Under the pieces are notes generated by a model. That model did no database searches, was not told the DNA's origin, and saw only the letters and a list, made by a program, of their open reading frames with translations. From CALBPI01 sp039821645 (GTDB lineage Bacteria; Pseudomonadota; Gammaproteobacteria; Steroidobacterales; Woeseiaceae), in the NCBI GenBank assembly GCA_039821645.1, contig JBCBNU010000024.1, positions 1-36,649 on the forward strand: a DNA stretch of 36,649 nucleotides, in the 5' to 3' direction. Position 1 is the stretch's first letter, and every line of letters starts with the position of its first letter. A program made the translations under genes and the position numbers. Below are positions 15,727-24,166 of the stretch, piece after piece.

Positions 15727-16290
15727 ATGACACGCCGGAACGCCGGTGGGTTCACGCTGTTCGAGATTCTGGCGGTCGTTATCGTTATCGGAATCCTGGT
15801 TGCTGCACTTTTGCCCCAGTTCGGATGGATTCGTAACGAATCGCCAGCCAAGCAATCGGCACTCGAACTCGCCGATACGATCGAATTGATGCGCGATGAA
15901 GCCGCCTTGCAGGGACGTAACTTCGGCCTGAGATTCGAACCCGACGGTTACGTCATCCTCGATCTCGACCCCGATTCCGGCGCCTGGCTAACCATCAGTG
16001 ACGATGATTTTCTGGAGCCCGTCGTTCTCCCTGACGACATCGTGATGGAACTCTACATCGAGGATCGTGAGATTGAACTCGAAGCCACACCCGAGGACGA
16101 GGGAGAGGAGCAGCTCGATGCATTCGGCAACCCGATGGAGACCGCCGAGCAACCTCCGCAGGTAGTAGTGCTTACGAGTGGGGAGATGACCCCATTCCAG
16201 CTTAGGCTGGATCAGTTCGGCAATGACGAGTTCTTGCAACTGAACGCAGATGCTTTCGGCGAGCTTGAATTGCTTACAGAACTCCCATGA
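15727..16290 (+). CDS. gspH: T2SS minor pseudopilin GspH
   Basis: This 187-residue protein has a short leader MTRRNAGG^FTLFEIL, cleaved by the prepilin peptidase, and a hydrophobic helix to about residue 28. A beta-rich, strongly acidic C-terminal domain follows. The segment LELADTIELMRDEAALQGRN and the GLRFEPDGY strand resemble the GspH core. A run of acidic residues around 110-125 (EDREIELEATPEDEGEEQ) is more marked than usual. It starts 6 bp after gspG and ends with a 4-bp overlap into gspI. Confidence 0.88.
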   Translation: MTRRNAGGFTLFEILAVVIVIGILVAALLPQFGWIRNESPAKQSALELADTIELMRDEAALQGRNFGLRFEPDGYVILDLDPDSGAWLTISDDDFLEPVVLPDDIVMELYIEDREIELEATPEDEGEEQLDAFGNPMETAEQPPQVVVLTSGEMTPFQLRLDQFGNDEFLQLNADAFGELELLTELP

Positions 16291-16730
16291 TTCATCGAGT
16301 ACAACAGGGCTTCACGCTCATGGAGGTGATGGTCGCGCTCATCATCGTGGCGGTCTCGTTATCCGCTGCGGCGGTCGCGATCACACAAAACACGGACAAC
16401 GTATTTAGACTGCGTGATCGCACTATGGCGGTATTCATCGCAAGCAACGAGCTTGCCGAACTCCGACTCGCGCGCGCTTACCCGGATGTTGGAAGGACGA
16501 CTCGCGAGGTTGAGTTCGCCAATCGCGAATGGATTGTCGAATCCGTCGTTTCGGAATCCGGCATCGAAGGGCTGAGAAGGATCGACGTTACCGTCCTGCG
16601 TGGCGAGGATGAGACGAACGTCAGGACCGTCGGAGGATTTATTTCTCGTGCGCAAGCACCGGCGTCGGTCGGCTTGCCTGCTTATGAACAGTTGGATGGA
16701 GGGCCGGGCGATCAAGCGTTTAGCCCGTAA
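16287..16730 (+). CDS. gspI: T2SS minor pseudopilin GspI
   Basis: The 147-residue protein has leader MIHRVQQG^FTLMEVMVAL, a hydrophobic helix, and the GspI-type segment AVFIASNELAELRLA. A small beta domain follows with ANREWIVESVV. GspI nucleates the GspI-J-K tip complex of the pseudopilus. It overlaps gspH by 4 bp (ATGA). The C-terminal ~20 residues (ASVGLPAYEQLDGGPGDQAF) extend past the usual end and are shared in DNA with the start of gspJ. Confidence 0.88.
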   Translation: MIHRVQQGFTLMEVMVALIIVAVSLSAAAVAITQNTDNVFRLRDRTMAVFIASNELAELRLARAYPDVGRTTREVEFANREWIVESVVSESGIEGLRRIDVTVLRGEDETNVRTVGGFISRAQAPASVGLPAYEQLDGGPGDQAFSP

Positions 16731-17325
16731 TTGCCAGTCTGGCTTCACCCTCATTGAGGTCATGGTCGCCGCGTTTATCTTTGCGGTGCTCGCCACGATT
16801 GCTTGGTTGACCTTCGACCAGGCCTTCAAGGCATCTGATCGTCTGAACCAAGAGGTTGAACAACTGCTCACGTTGCAGCGCGCGATCAACACGCTGAGTA
16901 GCGACTTTGCGCAATATCACCCTCGGCCGGTGCGCGAGCCGGTTGGCAACGCCTGGCGACCTGCGCTACTGGCGGATTCGCGCAGCAACTATATCGTCGA
17001 GCTAACGCGCTCCGGCTACGGCAATCCGCTACAGGCACCGCGCGCGAGTAGCCTGCGCGTGGCGTACCGGTTTGAGGAAGGCGAACTCGTCCGCGCGCAG
17101 TGGCCAGTACTGGATCCGGTTATAGCAACGGTTCCGCAGGAGACTGTGCTGCTTGGCGGTATCGAGCAAATTTTGTTCCGTTTCCTGGGCGAAGCGGACA
17201 ACAGTTGGAGTGAACAGTGGCCGCCACTGAACGCACCCCGGTCACCCCCACCGCGCGCAGTCGAGATCGTTCTGATCCATGAATACTGGGGCGAGTTGCG
17301 TCGCATCATCGAGGTGCGCTCATGA
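16696..17325 (+). CDS. gspJ: T2SS minor pseudopilin GspJ
   Basis: GspJ joins GspI and GspK in the pseudopilus tip. It has a leader ending NCQSG^FTLIEVMVAAF, a hydrophobic helix, and a beta-rich domain with LQRAINTLSSDFAQYHPRPVR and a late ENG-type region PRAVEIVLIHEYWGEL. The start is uncertain: ATG at 16696 gives a 15-residue leader and overlaps gspI by 35 bp, while ATG at 16684 adds four residues. Neither has a strong Shine-Dalgarno, so translation may depend on coupling to gspI. Length from 16696 is 209 residues. Confidence 0.88.
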   Translation: MEGRAIKRLARNCQSGFTLIEVMVAAFIFAVLATIAWLTFDQAFKASDRLNQEVEQLLTLQRAINTLSSDFAQYHPRPVREPVGNAWRPALLADSRSNYIVELTRSGYGNPLQAPRASSLRVAYRFEEGELVRAQWPVLDPVIATVPQETVLLGGIEQILFRFLGEADNSWSEQWPPLNAPRSPPPRAVEIVLIHEYWGELRRIIEVRS

Positions 17326-18254
17326 GGCGACAACAAGGCGCGATCGCGATTGTATTTTCGCTCCTGATTACGACTCTGATCATTTCAGTGATTACGAAGC
17401 TCGCCTACGATGTGACGCTCCAGACGAGACGCACGCAGAGTCTGCTGTGGCAGGAACAGGCACGGTTATTCGCTATCGGCGCGGAAAGCTGGATCGGCGA
17501 CATCCTGCGGCAGGACCTTAATGACACCGATAACGATCACTTCGGAGAATTGTGGGCGCAAGAGTTGCCACCACTGCCCGTGGAAGGCGTCGGCATCGAA
17601 GGTGTGGTCGCCGGTGCACTTATCGATTTGCAGGGGCGCTTTAATCTCAACAACCTCATGGACGCGGATGGCGCGCCCGTGGAGATTGAGCTGGAGCGGT
17701 TTCGACGACTTCTCGGGGCATTGGAGCTAGATCCGCAAATCGCCGAGGCGGTTATGGACTGGTCCGATAACGACACGGAGCCACGTTTCCCCGGTGGCGG
17801 CGAGGACGAGATCTACACCAACCGTTTGCCGCCGCTACGAGTACCGAATCTTGCGTTTCGCTCGACCGCAGAACTCGCGATGGTCGAGGGGCTGACACCC
17901 GATGTTTTGCCACAGCTGTTACCGCATGTGGCTGCGCTACCCGAACGCACGGCCCTCAACGTCAACACTGCCACTCAGCTCATCCTGCAAACACTCGATG
18001 AGAATATTTCCGGTGCGGATGTCGAACGAGTGATAGAAGAGCGCGCAGAGATCGGCATCGAAGATCCCAGCGTGACCTTTGCTGGCCTTCTGAGCGACGA
18101 GTCGATCGAAACGCTGGATACGCAGACACGCTACTTCCAGCTGCGTTCAGTGGTCCGTATTGGCACTATCCGGTTCACGATGTACTCTGTGCTGTATCGC
18201 ACGGAACAGGGACAAGTGGCTGTTATCCAACGCAGCTTCGGCAGCCCGCCATAA
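17322..18254 (+). CDS. gspK: T2SS minor pseudopilin GspK
   Basis: GspK caps the pseudopilus. The leader MRRQQG^AIAIVFSLL lacks the +5 Glu found in the other pseudopilins, the known hallmark of GspK. Family segments include FNLNNL, VMDWSDNDTEPRFPGGGED with an adjacent IYTN, LPPLRVPNLAFRSTAEL, and LNVNTATQLIL, in the helix-hairpin-like domain. The length of 310 residues is normal. It overlaps gspJ by 4 bp (ATGA). Confidence 0.94.
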   Translation: MRRQQGAIAIVFSLLITTLIISVITKLAYDVTLQTRRTQSLLWQEQARLFAIGAESWIGDILRQDLNDTDNDHFGELWAQELPPLPVEGVGIEGVVAGALIDLQGRFNLNNLMDADGAPVEIELERFRRLLGALELDPQIAEAVMDWSDNDTEPRFPGGGEDEIYTNRLPPLRVPNLAFRSTAELAMVEGLTPDVLPQLLPHVAALPERTALNVNTATQLILQTLDENISGADVERVIEERAEIGIEDPSVTFAGLLSDESIETLDTQTRYFQLRSVVRIGTIRFTMYSVLYRTEQGQVAVIQRSFGSPP

Positions 18255-18284
18255 CCAGAATTCCGCGACTCAAAGGCAATCAGT

Positions 18285-19553
18285 GTGAGCGACATAATCT
18301 ACGTGGGTGTAAGCGACAGCGACCCCGATCATTACTTTTGGGTCCAGGCCAACAGTAGCGGTGACGCTGTGTCCGCCCCGGGTGAAGGCGACCTGCAAGC
18401 ACTCGCCAGCGCATGTCAGAGCATTCCGATCCACCTGATTCTGTCATCCGACAAGATCACCATGTTGGAAACCGACTTGCCGGTGACCGGCAAAAAGCTT
18501 CTAACGGCATTGCCATTTGCCCTTGAAGAGCATTTCCCTGGCGAGATTGACACCCTGCATTTTGCTGCAGGCGACAAGCGTGAAGACGATACTCGCGGCG
18601 TTGTGGTGGTGCCGCAGGATATCTTGGCAATCGCTCTCGAGACTCTCGCGGCGGCTAACCTATCGCCGCGGGCCGCTTACGCCCTGCCCGACGCACTCGA
18701 CGCGGTTGAGGGCCATCTGCAGATTCTGTTAACAGATGATGTCGCCATTATCGATGGCGCAGGTGTCGAGCCAGTATCGTTTCGAGGGCTACCATTGCAG
18801 CTTGCGATCGACGCGACCATTGCATCGCTCGGTGAAAACAGCGAGTCGATTCGGCAGCTGCAGATCTATGCGGACGATGCCGGTATGGCGCACAACGCAT
18901 CAGTACTCGATGCGTTGGATGCGGGTTCGATACCTGTCGATAGGCGCGCCCTTTCGCAGGGTTGGTTCGGATTCGCAGCGCGCGCCTTGATGGCACGCAG
19001 AGGGACGGATCTGTTGCAGGGTCAGTTCGCGGTCAGAGCGGACACGATGGCGGCGATCAGGCCGTGGTACGCAGCCGCGGGACTCCTGGCTGCCGTTGGA
19101 TTGATGGCGTTCACTACCACCGCGCTCGAGGCGAGAGCGCTGTCTCGCCAGGCCGCGAACCTCGATCAACAGATCGTTTCGAGGTTGACGCAATTGACCG
19201 GTGAACGTTTAGACCCTGGCCGTGCTGAGCCGCAACTTTCGAACGTCTTGAACCGTCGACAAGCAGGCCGGGGCAACGGCAGCGCGCAATCGACGAGTGG
19301 CGGTGTTGATTTTCTCGACTATCTGATCGCCTTGTCCGACGCAGGTGCGGAGACACCTCCCGAAATTGAAGCGATCAGCTACGACAATGGCACGCTTAAT
19401 CTGCAACTGGTTACCGAGTCAGATATCGCGCTTGAGGAGCTGCGCGAAGCCATCACGGAGAGTGGTGAACTCGAGGCTCGAATTCTGCGCACTGAACGCA
19501 AGGAACAAGGGCAGATTGCCGGGCGAATTCAGGTGACGGAGGCGGCGCTATGA
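18285..19553 (+). CDS. gspL: T2SS inner-membrane platform protein GspL
   Basis: GspL links the cytosolic ATPase GspE to the periplasmic pseudopilus. The 422-residue protein has an N-terminal actin-like cytoplasmic domain with ALPFALEEHFPGEIDTLHFA, one membrane helix at about residues 260-280 (AAGLLAAVGLMAFTTTAL), and a periplasmic ferredoxin-like domain near the C-terminus (PEIEAISYDNGTLNLQLV). The start is a GTG at 18285 with AAAGG about 8 bases upstream. It overlaps gspM by 4 bp. gspE, its partner, is not in the window. Confidence 0.93.
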   Translation: MSDIIYVGVSDSDPDHYFWVQANSSGDAVSAPGEGDLQALASACQSIPIHLILSSDKITMLETDLPVTGKKLLTALPFALEEHFPGEIDTLHFAAGDKREDDTRGVVVVPQDILAIALETLAAANLSPRAAYALPDALDAVEGHLQILLTDDVAIIDGAGVEPVSFRGLPLQLAIDATIASLGENSESIRQLQIYADDAGMAHNASVLDALDAGSIPVDRRALSQGWFGFAARALMARRGTDLLQGQFAVRADTMAAIRPWYAAAGLLAAVGLMAFTTTALEARALSRQAANLDQQIVSRLTQLTGERLDPGRAEPQLSNVLNRRQAGRGNGSAQSTSGGVDFLDYLIALSDAGAETPPEIEAISYDNGTLNLQLVTESDIALEELREAITESGELEARILRTERKEQGQIAGRIQVTEAAL

Positions 19554-20026
19554 GAGAGTGGTTTGATACTCTGCAACGTCGTGAGCAGGTGCTGGTTTCG
19601 ACAGCGGCCGTCGTCGCGATAGCCACCGCCATCTACCTTTTCGTGCTCGATCCGGTCATGGTGAATCACGAACGCTCGGAAATCGCTGTTGAGCGTAAAG
19701 AACGGCTGATCGCGAGCGCAGATCGGCTGATCGCGAGTCGAGGCGGCACGCCAGTGGCCGGTGTCAGCACCGGTGCAGAGGGCTCGCTGACCCTAATCGT
19801 AGCTAACACCGCGAACGCAAATGGATTGAGCAACGCCTACAGAAGCAGCTCACCGACAGCCAATGACGGCATTAGGGTCAATTTTGAGAACGCCGCGTTC
19901 GACGACCTTGTGCGGTGGCTCGGCATTCTCGCCAACGCCCACGGTCTGCGCGTGACTCAAGCGCGTATGACGGACCGCAGCGAAACCGGGCGTGTCGACG
20001 CCAGTCTTGTATTGCAACGAGGTTGA
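19550..20026 (+). CDS. gspM: T2SS inner-membrane platform protein GspM
   Basis: This small bitopic protein (158 residues) has a short cytosolic segment MREWFDTLQRREQ, a membrane helix at about residues 15-34, a coiled region, and a ferredoxin-like C-terminal domain. GspM partners GspL. An in-frame duplication is visible: CGGCTGATCGCGAG occurs at 19703-19716 and 19724-19737, encoding RLIASAD and RLIASRG one heptad apart. The ATG overlaps the gspL stop by 4 bp. Confidence 0.87.
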   Translation: MREWFDTLQRREQVLVSTAAVVAIATAIYLFVLDPVMVNHERSEIAVERKERLIASADRLIASRGGTPVAGVSTGAEGSLTLIVANTANANGLSNAYRSSSPTANDGIRVNFENAAFDDLVRWLGILANAHGLRVTQARMTDRSETGRVDASLVLQRG

Positions 20027-20028
20027 GC

Positions 20029-20802
20029 ATGTCCCTTGGGTTGAAGCGAGGGTTATATATCGCCCTTCCTGTATTGCTGATCGGTCTTTTTGCACGACTA
20101 CCTGCATCCGTCGCCATCGACTGGTTCCTGCCAGACAATGTCGCTATTCGTGGCATTAGCGGCACGATTTGGAATGGACAGATTTCAGCCATCGAGGCAC
20201 AGCGAATTGGTGTCGGGCCTGTTCGGTGGTCCCTGTCCCCCTTTGGTTTGTTGACGGGCAAGGTTCGAGTGGCTGTTGAGGCGCAGGTCCCCGGCGGATT
20301 TATAGAAACTGATTTAGCGATCTCGCCATCCGGGCGTATCAAGGCAAATGGCATCGTTGCCCAGATCGACCTTGCACCGTTCACACGCTACTCCTCCAGC
20401 ATTGGACCTACGCAGGGCATCGCTCGTGTATCCGCAGATACGATTGTCGTTGTGGATCAATGGCCCGAGTCGGTAGTCAACGGCACGCTCGAGGTTCGTG
20501 ATTTAGTGTACGCCGCGATTGGGAACCAGCCACTCGGCAGTCACAGAATTAGATTCAACGATGTTGATGACGACCCGGAGTACACGATCGGTGGGAACAT
20601 CGAATCCATTGATGGCGCCTTCGATGTCTCGGGCGACTTTGATCTCGGCAGCGGAACACGCTTTCGCATGGATGGTTTACTGAAACTTACCGACCAAGCA
20701 CCCCGCGGCATGGATAATTCAATCCGGCCGTTGCTTGGCGCGCCCAATAGCGCGGGCCAGTATCCGTTCAACTGGGAAGGCAGTCTCAGGGCTCCTGAGT
20801 AA
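20029..20802 (+). CDS. gspN: T2SS protein GspN
   Basis: The 257-residue protein has an N-terminal membrane anchor (LYIALPVLLIGLFARLP). The GspN-like body contains SGTIWNGQISAI and VRWSLSPFGLLTGKV, a pattern also seen in AsmA-like lipid-transfer proteins. GspN is an accessory T2SS component present in a subset of systems; its exact role is unclear. The ATG at 20029 follows the gspM stop directly. The 3' end converges on addA, and the two stop codons overlap by 17 bp, leaving no room for a terminator between them. Confidence 0.87.
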   Translation: MSLGLKRGLYIALPVLLIGLFARLPASVAIDWFLPDNVAIRGISGTIWNGQISAIEAQRIGVGPVRWSLSPFGLLTGKVRVAVEAQVPGGFIETDLAISPSGRIKANGIVAQIDLAPFTRYSSSIGPTQGIARVSADTIVVVDQWPESVVNGTLEVRDLVYAAIGNQPLGSHRIRFNDVDDDPEYTIGGNIESIDGAFDVSGDFDLGSGTRFRMDGLLKLTDQAPRGMDNSIRPLLGAPNSAGQYPFNWEGSLRAPE

Positions 20803-23800
20803 TATCGACCAGCTCCCCATAGGCGACAAAATAAAGCGCAGAACGAATCTCCCCGGCGTCAGACTGAAACCGCGGTAACTGGGCGATCGCCTCGGCGTAG
20901 CGTTCTAGCTGTGGCTTATACCGCCGAATCTCCGATACATAAAACGCGTTCAAATCGTCGTCACCACTCGAACCAGTCTTGTAATCAATAATCCACAGCC
21001 GGTCGTTTTCGTCTCGCAATAGCCGATCAACAATCAAACGACGAACACCGCTCGGAGTGCGCGTCCATAGTGGAGATTCGGTCTGACTGTCTGGATGCTT
21101 GTTACTCAGTATCCATTGGCCTTGTTCACATTTGACGCCACCTTCGAGCAACGTATGTACGATTTCGGTTGCCGCATCCACTTCCTCGCTTACAACACCA
21201 AGCCGCTGAAGCGCCTGTCTGGTTCGCATTCGTGTATTAATGGATTTTTCGAATTGACCCCAGGGATCTTCCAGACCTGCAAGCCGTCGCATCCATTCAT
21301 GCACCACTGTGCCAATATGGCGAGCCGAAGCTTCCCCTTTTAGGTTTACCATGTCCGTCTCAACGACCGGCGAGCGGCCGATGGGGGCGGGTTCGGATTG
21401 CGATTGATAGCGCCGCTCAGCTCTCACGCGCTGCGGCGCTGCGAAGACCGGCGTTTCGGGGGCGTCCTCTGCGCTGTGGCCCATCGACGACTCGGGTGTT
21501 GGCAGTCGTTCCAGCGCCTCTGGCCAAATTGCACGCTGCAGCGTGTTTCTCGTCGGAGATCTCCAGCGCTCACCTTTTGCCGTTGTCTCGGTACTTACAA
21601 ATAAATGAAGTGATTGCTTTGCCCTCGTAGTTGCGACATACAACAAACGCTTGAGCTCGTTATCGCTGCGCTGCGTTTCCAATTGGGCAAGTAACTGACC
21701 TTTTGGATCCACATCCGGCGTCGCACGCGAGGCAATCGCTGAGAACATGACTGCGCCCTGTCCCTTCACCTCCCCGGCTTCAATGCGCAAACTCGGAGCA
21801 GTGTCATTCTGCGAGCCGACATTCATCCCCGGCATCAGTACATGGTCAAACTCGAGACCCTTAGATGAGTAGATTGTCATGACGACGACCCGCGCACCTG
21901 CCTTTCCTCCCGTCACTCTTCGAGCTTCCAGCAAATGCTCGAGTTCCGCCGGGTTGTCCAAGTGGCCTGAGTTTTCAAGCTCGTCCAATGCGGCCAGGTA
22001 GGCAAAAGCGGCATCTAGTTGACTATCCGTGACCAGTATCGCCGGACCACCGAGCGCACCCCAAAGCGTTTCAACCCGCTCCCGGAGCGTGCGCGTCGCC
22101 GCATCTCGCCTGGCCTGCTTCACGAGGTGCAAGAACGCTTCGACAGCCTCCGTCTCAGTTGCGGGCCACACGCCCGCAGTGATGGCCACTCGCGCTCGCG
22201 CCTCAATCGAAACGGGTAGAATTTCGGGCGCGAGCTGCATCATGGTGTCGAGTTGAGCTAAGCCAAGACCACACCATGGCGCTCTTAATGCCCCCAACCA
22301 GGCAACATCGTCATCCGGCATCTCAAGCAATCGGGTCAGCGTGATGAGTTCCTGCACCTCTGGACGCTCGGTAAGCCGTTCCATTTCAACCGACTCAAAG
22401 CTCACGCCGCGGTGCTCGAGCTCCGCAATCACGGGCTGCAACGCGTGTCGGGTGCGACCGAGAATGGCGATGCTCCCTTCGCCTGAATCGAGCAAGCTCA
22501 AGACCATCGCAACCACTGTTTCAGCCTCATCCCGACCCGCGTTCGTGTCGAAGTGCCATCGCACTTCACCTGTGTGCGATGCATTGGGGGCCCAGTCTGA
22601 GTGTGCGTGCGCGACCGACTCTTCTATGCGATCGGATTGCGGTCCAAAGATTCTAGTGAAGCTCGAATTCACCCATTCAATAATCGGGCGAGTGGATCGA
22701 AAATTGGTGGAGAGCCTTAACGGTAAGAGTGGGTAGCCACCAATACCCTCATCCCATGCCTTAAGGAACAAGCTGACCTCAGCACCCCGGAAACGATAGA
22801 TCGATTGCATGGGGTCACCGACGCAAAACAGAGTACGCCCGTCCGATAAGGACCAGCCAGCGATCAGACGTTCCAACAGACGATACTGGCGTGCACTTGT
22901 GTCCTGCATTTCGTCAACGAGGATATGCTGCAGCCGGTAGTCATATTGCAACGCAAGATCAGTAGCGTCACCGTCATCGCCAAGTGCGTGAAGCGCCTGT
23001 GCCGCAAGTTCAGGGTAATCAAACGCAGCATTCGCGCTCATGATGCGCTCGAGCTCCGCGGCCGCAGCCCGCAACGTCAATAACATGGCCTCGACACCCA
23101 GCCACTCCCTGTCGGTGTAGTGCAAATCCGGAAGGAATCGAGTGGCGGCGAGCGCTACATCCAACCCCTGGATGCCTGCCAGCTGACTCAACAGATCAAG
23201 GGCCGCCTTCTTCTGTGTTTTGGCTGATGGCGGGAATCCGCACGTTACGTTGAGCCGACTGCGCCACGTACCGTCCTTCGTGAGTAGCACGCTGCATGCT
23301 GCGCGCCAGAAAGCGGGCACGGCGGCAGCATTAGTGGCGTCCCATGAGATGAGCAAACTCGGATTGGACTCAGCGAGATTATTCGCTGCAAACGTCACCG
23401 CTGAACACAGGGGTTCGAGCAGATCAGGCCCTAACTGATCGGTGACTCTTGCGATCACTCTGTTCGCAATCGTCGCCAGTAGTGCTTCACTGTCGGCGCG
23501 CCGAACCTCAGGCGATGCAGCTAAGCGTTCCAGAATGACGGGCAACCAGCGATCGCGCTTGTGCAGCATATCCGTAATCTGTCGCCGCCAAATGCCCATG
23601 TCGAAATCGGCATTCGCAAAAACTTCACGAATCCCCTCAGCCGTCGCACCCGTTTCAGTAACCCAGTCGAGCATCGCTTCCGCTGACTCCCGTAAGAAAC
23701 GGGATCGTTGTTCGGCAGTGACCAGTCGTCGACCGAGCTGTCCTGCGGTCAATGGGCGAGCCGCGATCAATCGTGCATTCAGCGCGTCTACTGTCATGAT

Positions 23801-24166
23801 CTGCAGTCGCTCGGGCATCTGCAACAGCGCCCAATCCTGTTCGCTATCACGAGCAAGTGCTGCTCTTGCGTCGGCACGGATCGCTGCTTCAAACGCTGAG
23901 TGCACGGCCTTCCCGGTCGCAGCCTCTCGAAGAGCTGTCACCACCCGCGCCCGCATTTCATCTGCAGCCTTGCGCGTGAAGGTGATTGCGAGAATCTGTT
24001 CCGGCGCATCAACCGCAGCGAGCAAACGCAAAATCCGACGCGTCAGCAACGCCGTTTTCCCTGAGCCGGCAGGGGCCTGGACAATGAAACTCTTCTGGAT
24101 ATCCAGCGCTTGCTCACGCGCCTCGAAATCGAGTGGTTTATCCACGGTCCACAGCACCCCTGACAT
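20786..24166 (-). CDS. addA: AddA-like UvrD-family helicase/nuclease
   Basis: The 1126-residue protein is a superfamily 1A helicase with a C-terminal RecB-type nuclease, for resecting double-strand breaks before RecA loading. Visible motifs: Walker A APAGSGKTALLTRR (residues 31-44), motif Ia ITFTRKAADEMRAR, motif II LVDEMQDTSARQYRLLE, motif III VGDPMQSIYRFRGAEVSLF, motif VI RLLYVATTRAKQSLHLF. The terminal nuclease motif is VDRLLRDENDRLWIIDYKTG. Together with the next-door AddB-like protein this forms an AddAB-type complex. The ATG at 24166 overlaps the addB-like 3' end by 29 bp. Its stop lies 17 bp inside the convergent gspN gene. Confidence 0.92.
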   Translation of the reverse strand: MSGVLWTVDKPLDFEAREQALDIQKSFIVQAPAGSGKTALLTRRILRLLAAVDAPEQILAITFTRKAADEMRARVVTALREAATGKAVHSAFEAAIRADARAALARDSEQDWALLQMPERLQIMTVDALNARLIAARPLTAGQLGRRLVTAEQRSRFLRESAEAMLDWVTETGATAEGIREVFANADFDMGIWRRQITDMLHKRDRWLPVILERLAASPEVRRADSEALLATIANRVIARVTDQLGPDLLEPLCSAVTFAANNLAESNPSLLISWDATNAAAVPAFWRAACSVLLTKDGTWRSRLNVTCGFPPSAKTQKKAALDLLSQLAGIQGLDVALAATRFLPDLHYTDREWLGVEAMLLTLRAAAAELERIMSANAAFDYPELAAQALHALGDDGDATDLALQYDYRLQHILVDEMQDTSARQYRLLERLIAGWSLSDGRTLFCVGDPMQSIYRFRGAEVSLFLKAWDEGIGGYPLLPLRLSTNFRSTRPIIEWVNSSFTRIFGPQSDRIEESVAHAHSDWAPNASHTGEVRWHFDTNAGRDEAETVVAMVLSLLDSGEGSIAILGRTRHALQPVIAELEHRGVSFESVEMERLTERPEVQELITLTRLLEMPDDDVAWLGALRAPWCGLGLAQLDTMMQLAPEILPVSIEARARVAITAGVWPATETEAVEAFLHLVKQARRDAATRTLRERVETLWGALGGPAILVTDSQLDAAFAYLAALDELENSGHLDNPAELEHLLEARRVTGGKAGARVVVMTIYSSKGLEFDHVLMPGMNVGSQNDTAPSLRIEAGEVKGQGAVMFSAIASRATPDVDPKGQLLAQLETQRSDNELKRLLYVATTRAKQSLHLFVSTETTAKGERWRSPTRNTLQRAIWPEALERLPTPESSMGHSAEDAPETPVFAAPQRVRAERRYQSQSEPAPIGRSPVVETDMVNLKGEASARHIGTVVHEWMRRLAGLEDPWGQFEKSINTRMRTRQALQRLGVVSEEVDAATEIVHTLLEGGVKCEQGQWILSNKHPDSQTESPLWTRTPSGVRRLIVDRLLRDENDRLWIIDYKTGSSGDDDLNAFYVSEIRRYKPQLERYAEAIAQLPRFQSDAGEIRSALYFVAYGELVDITQEP

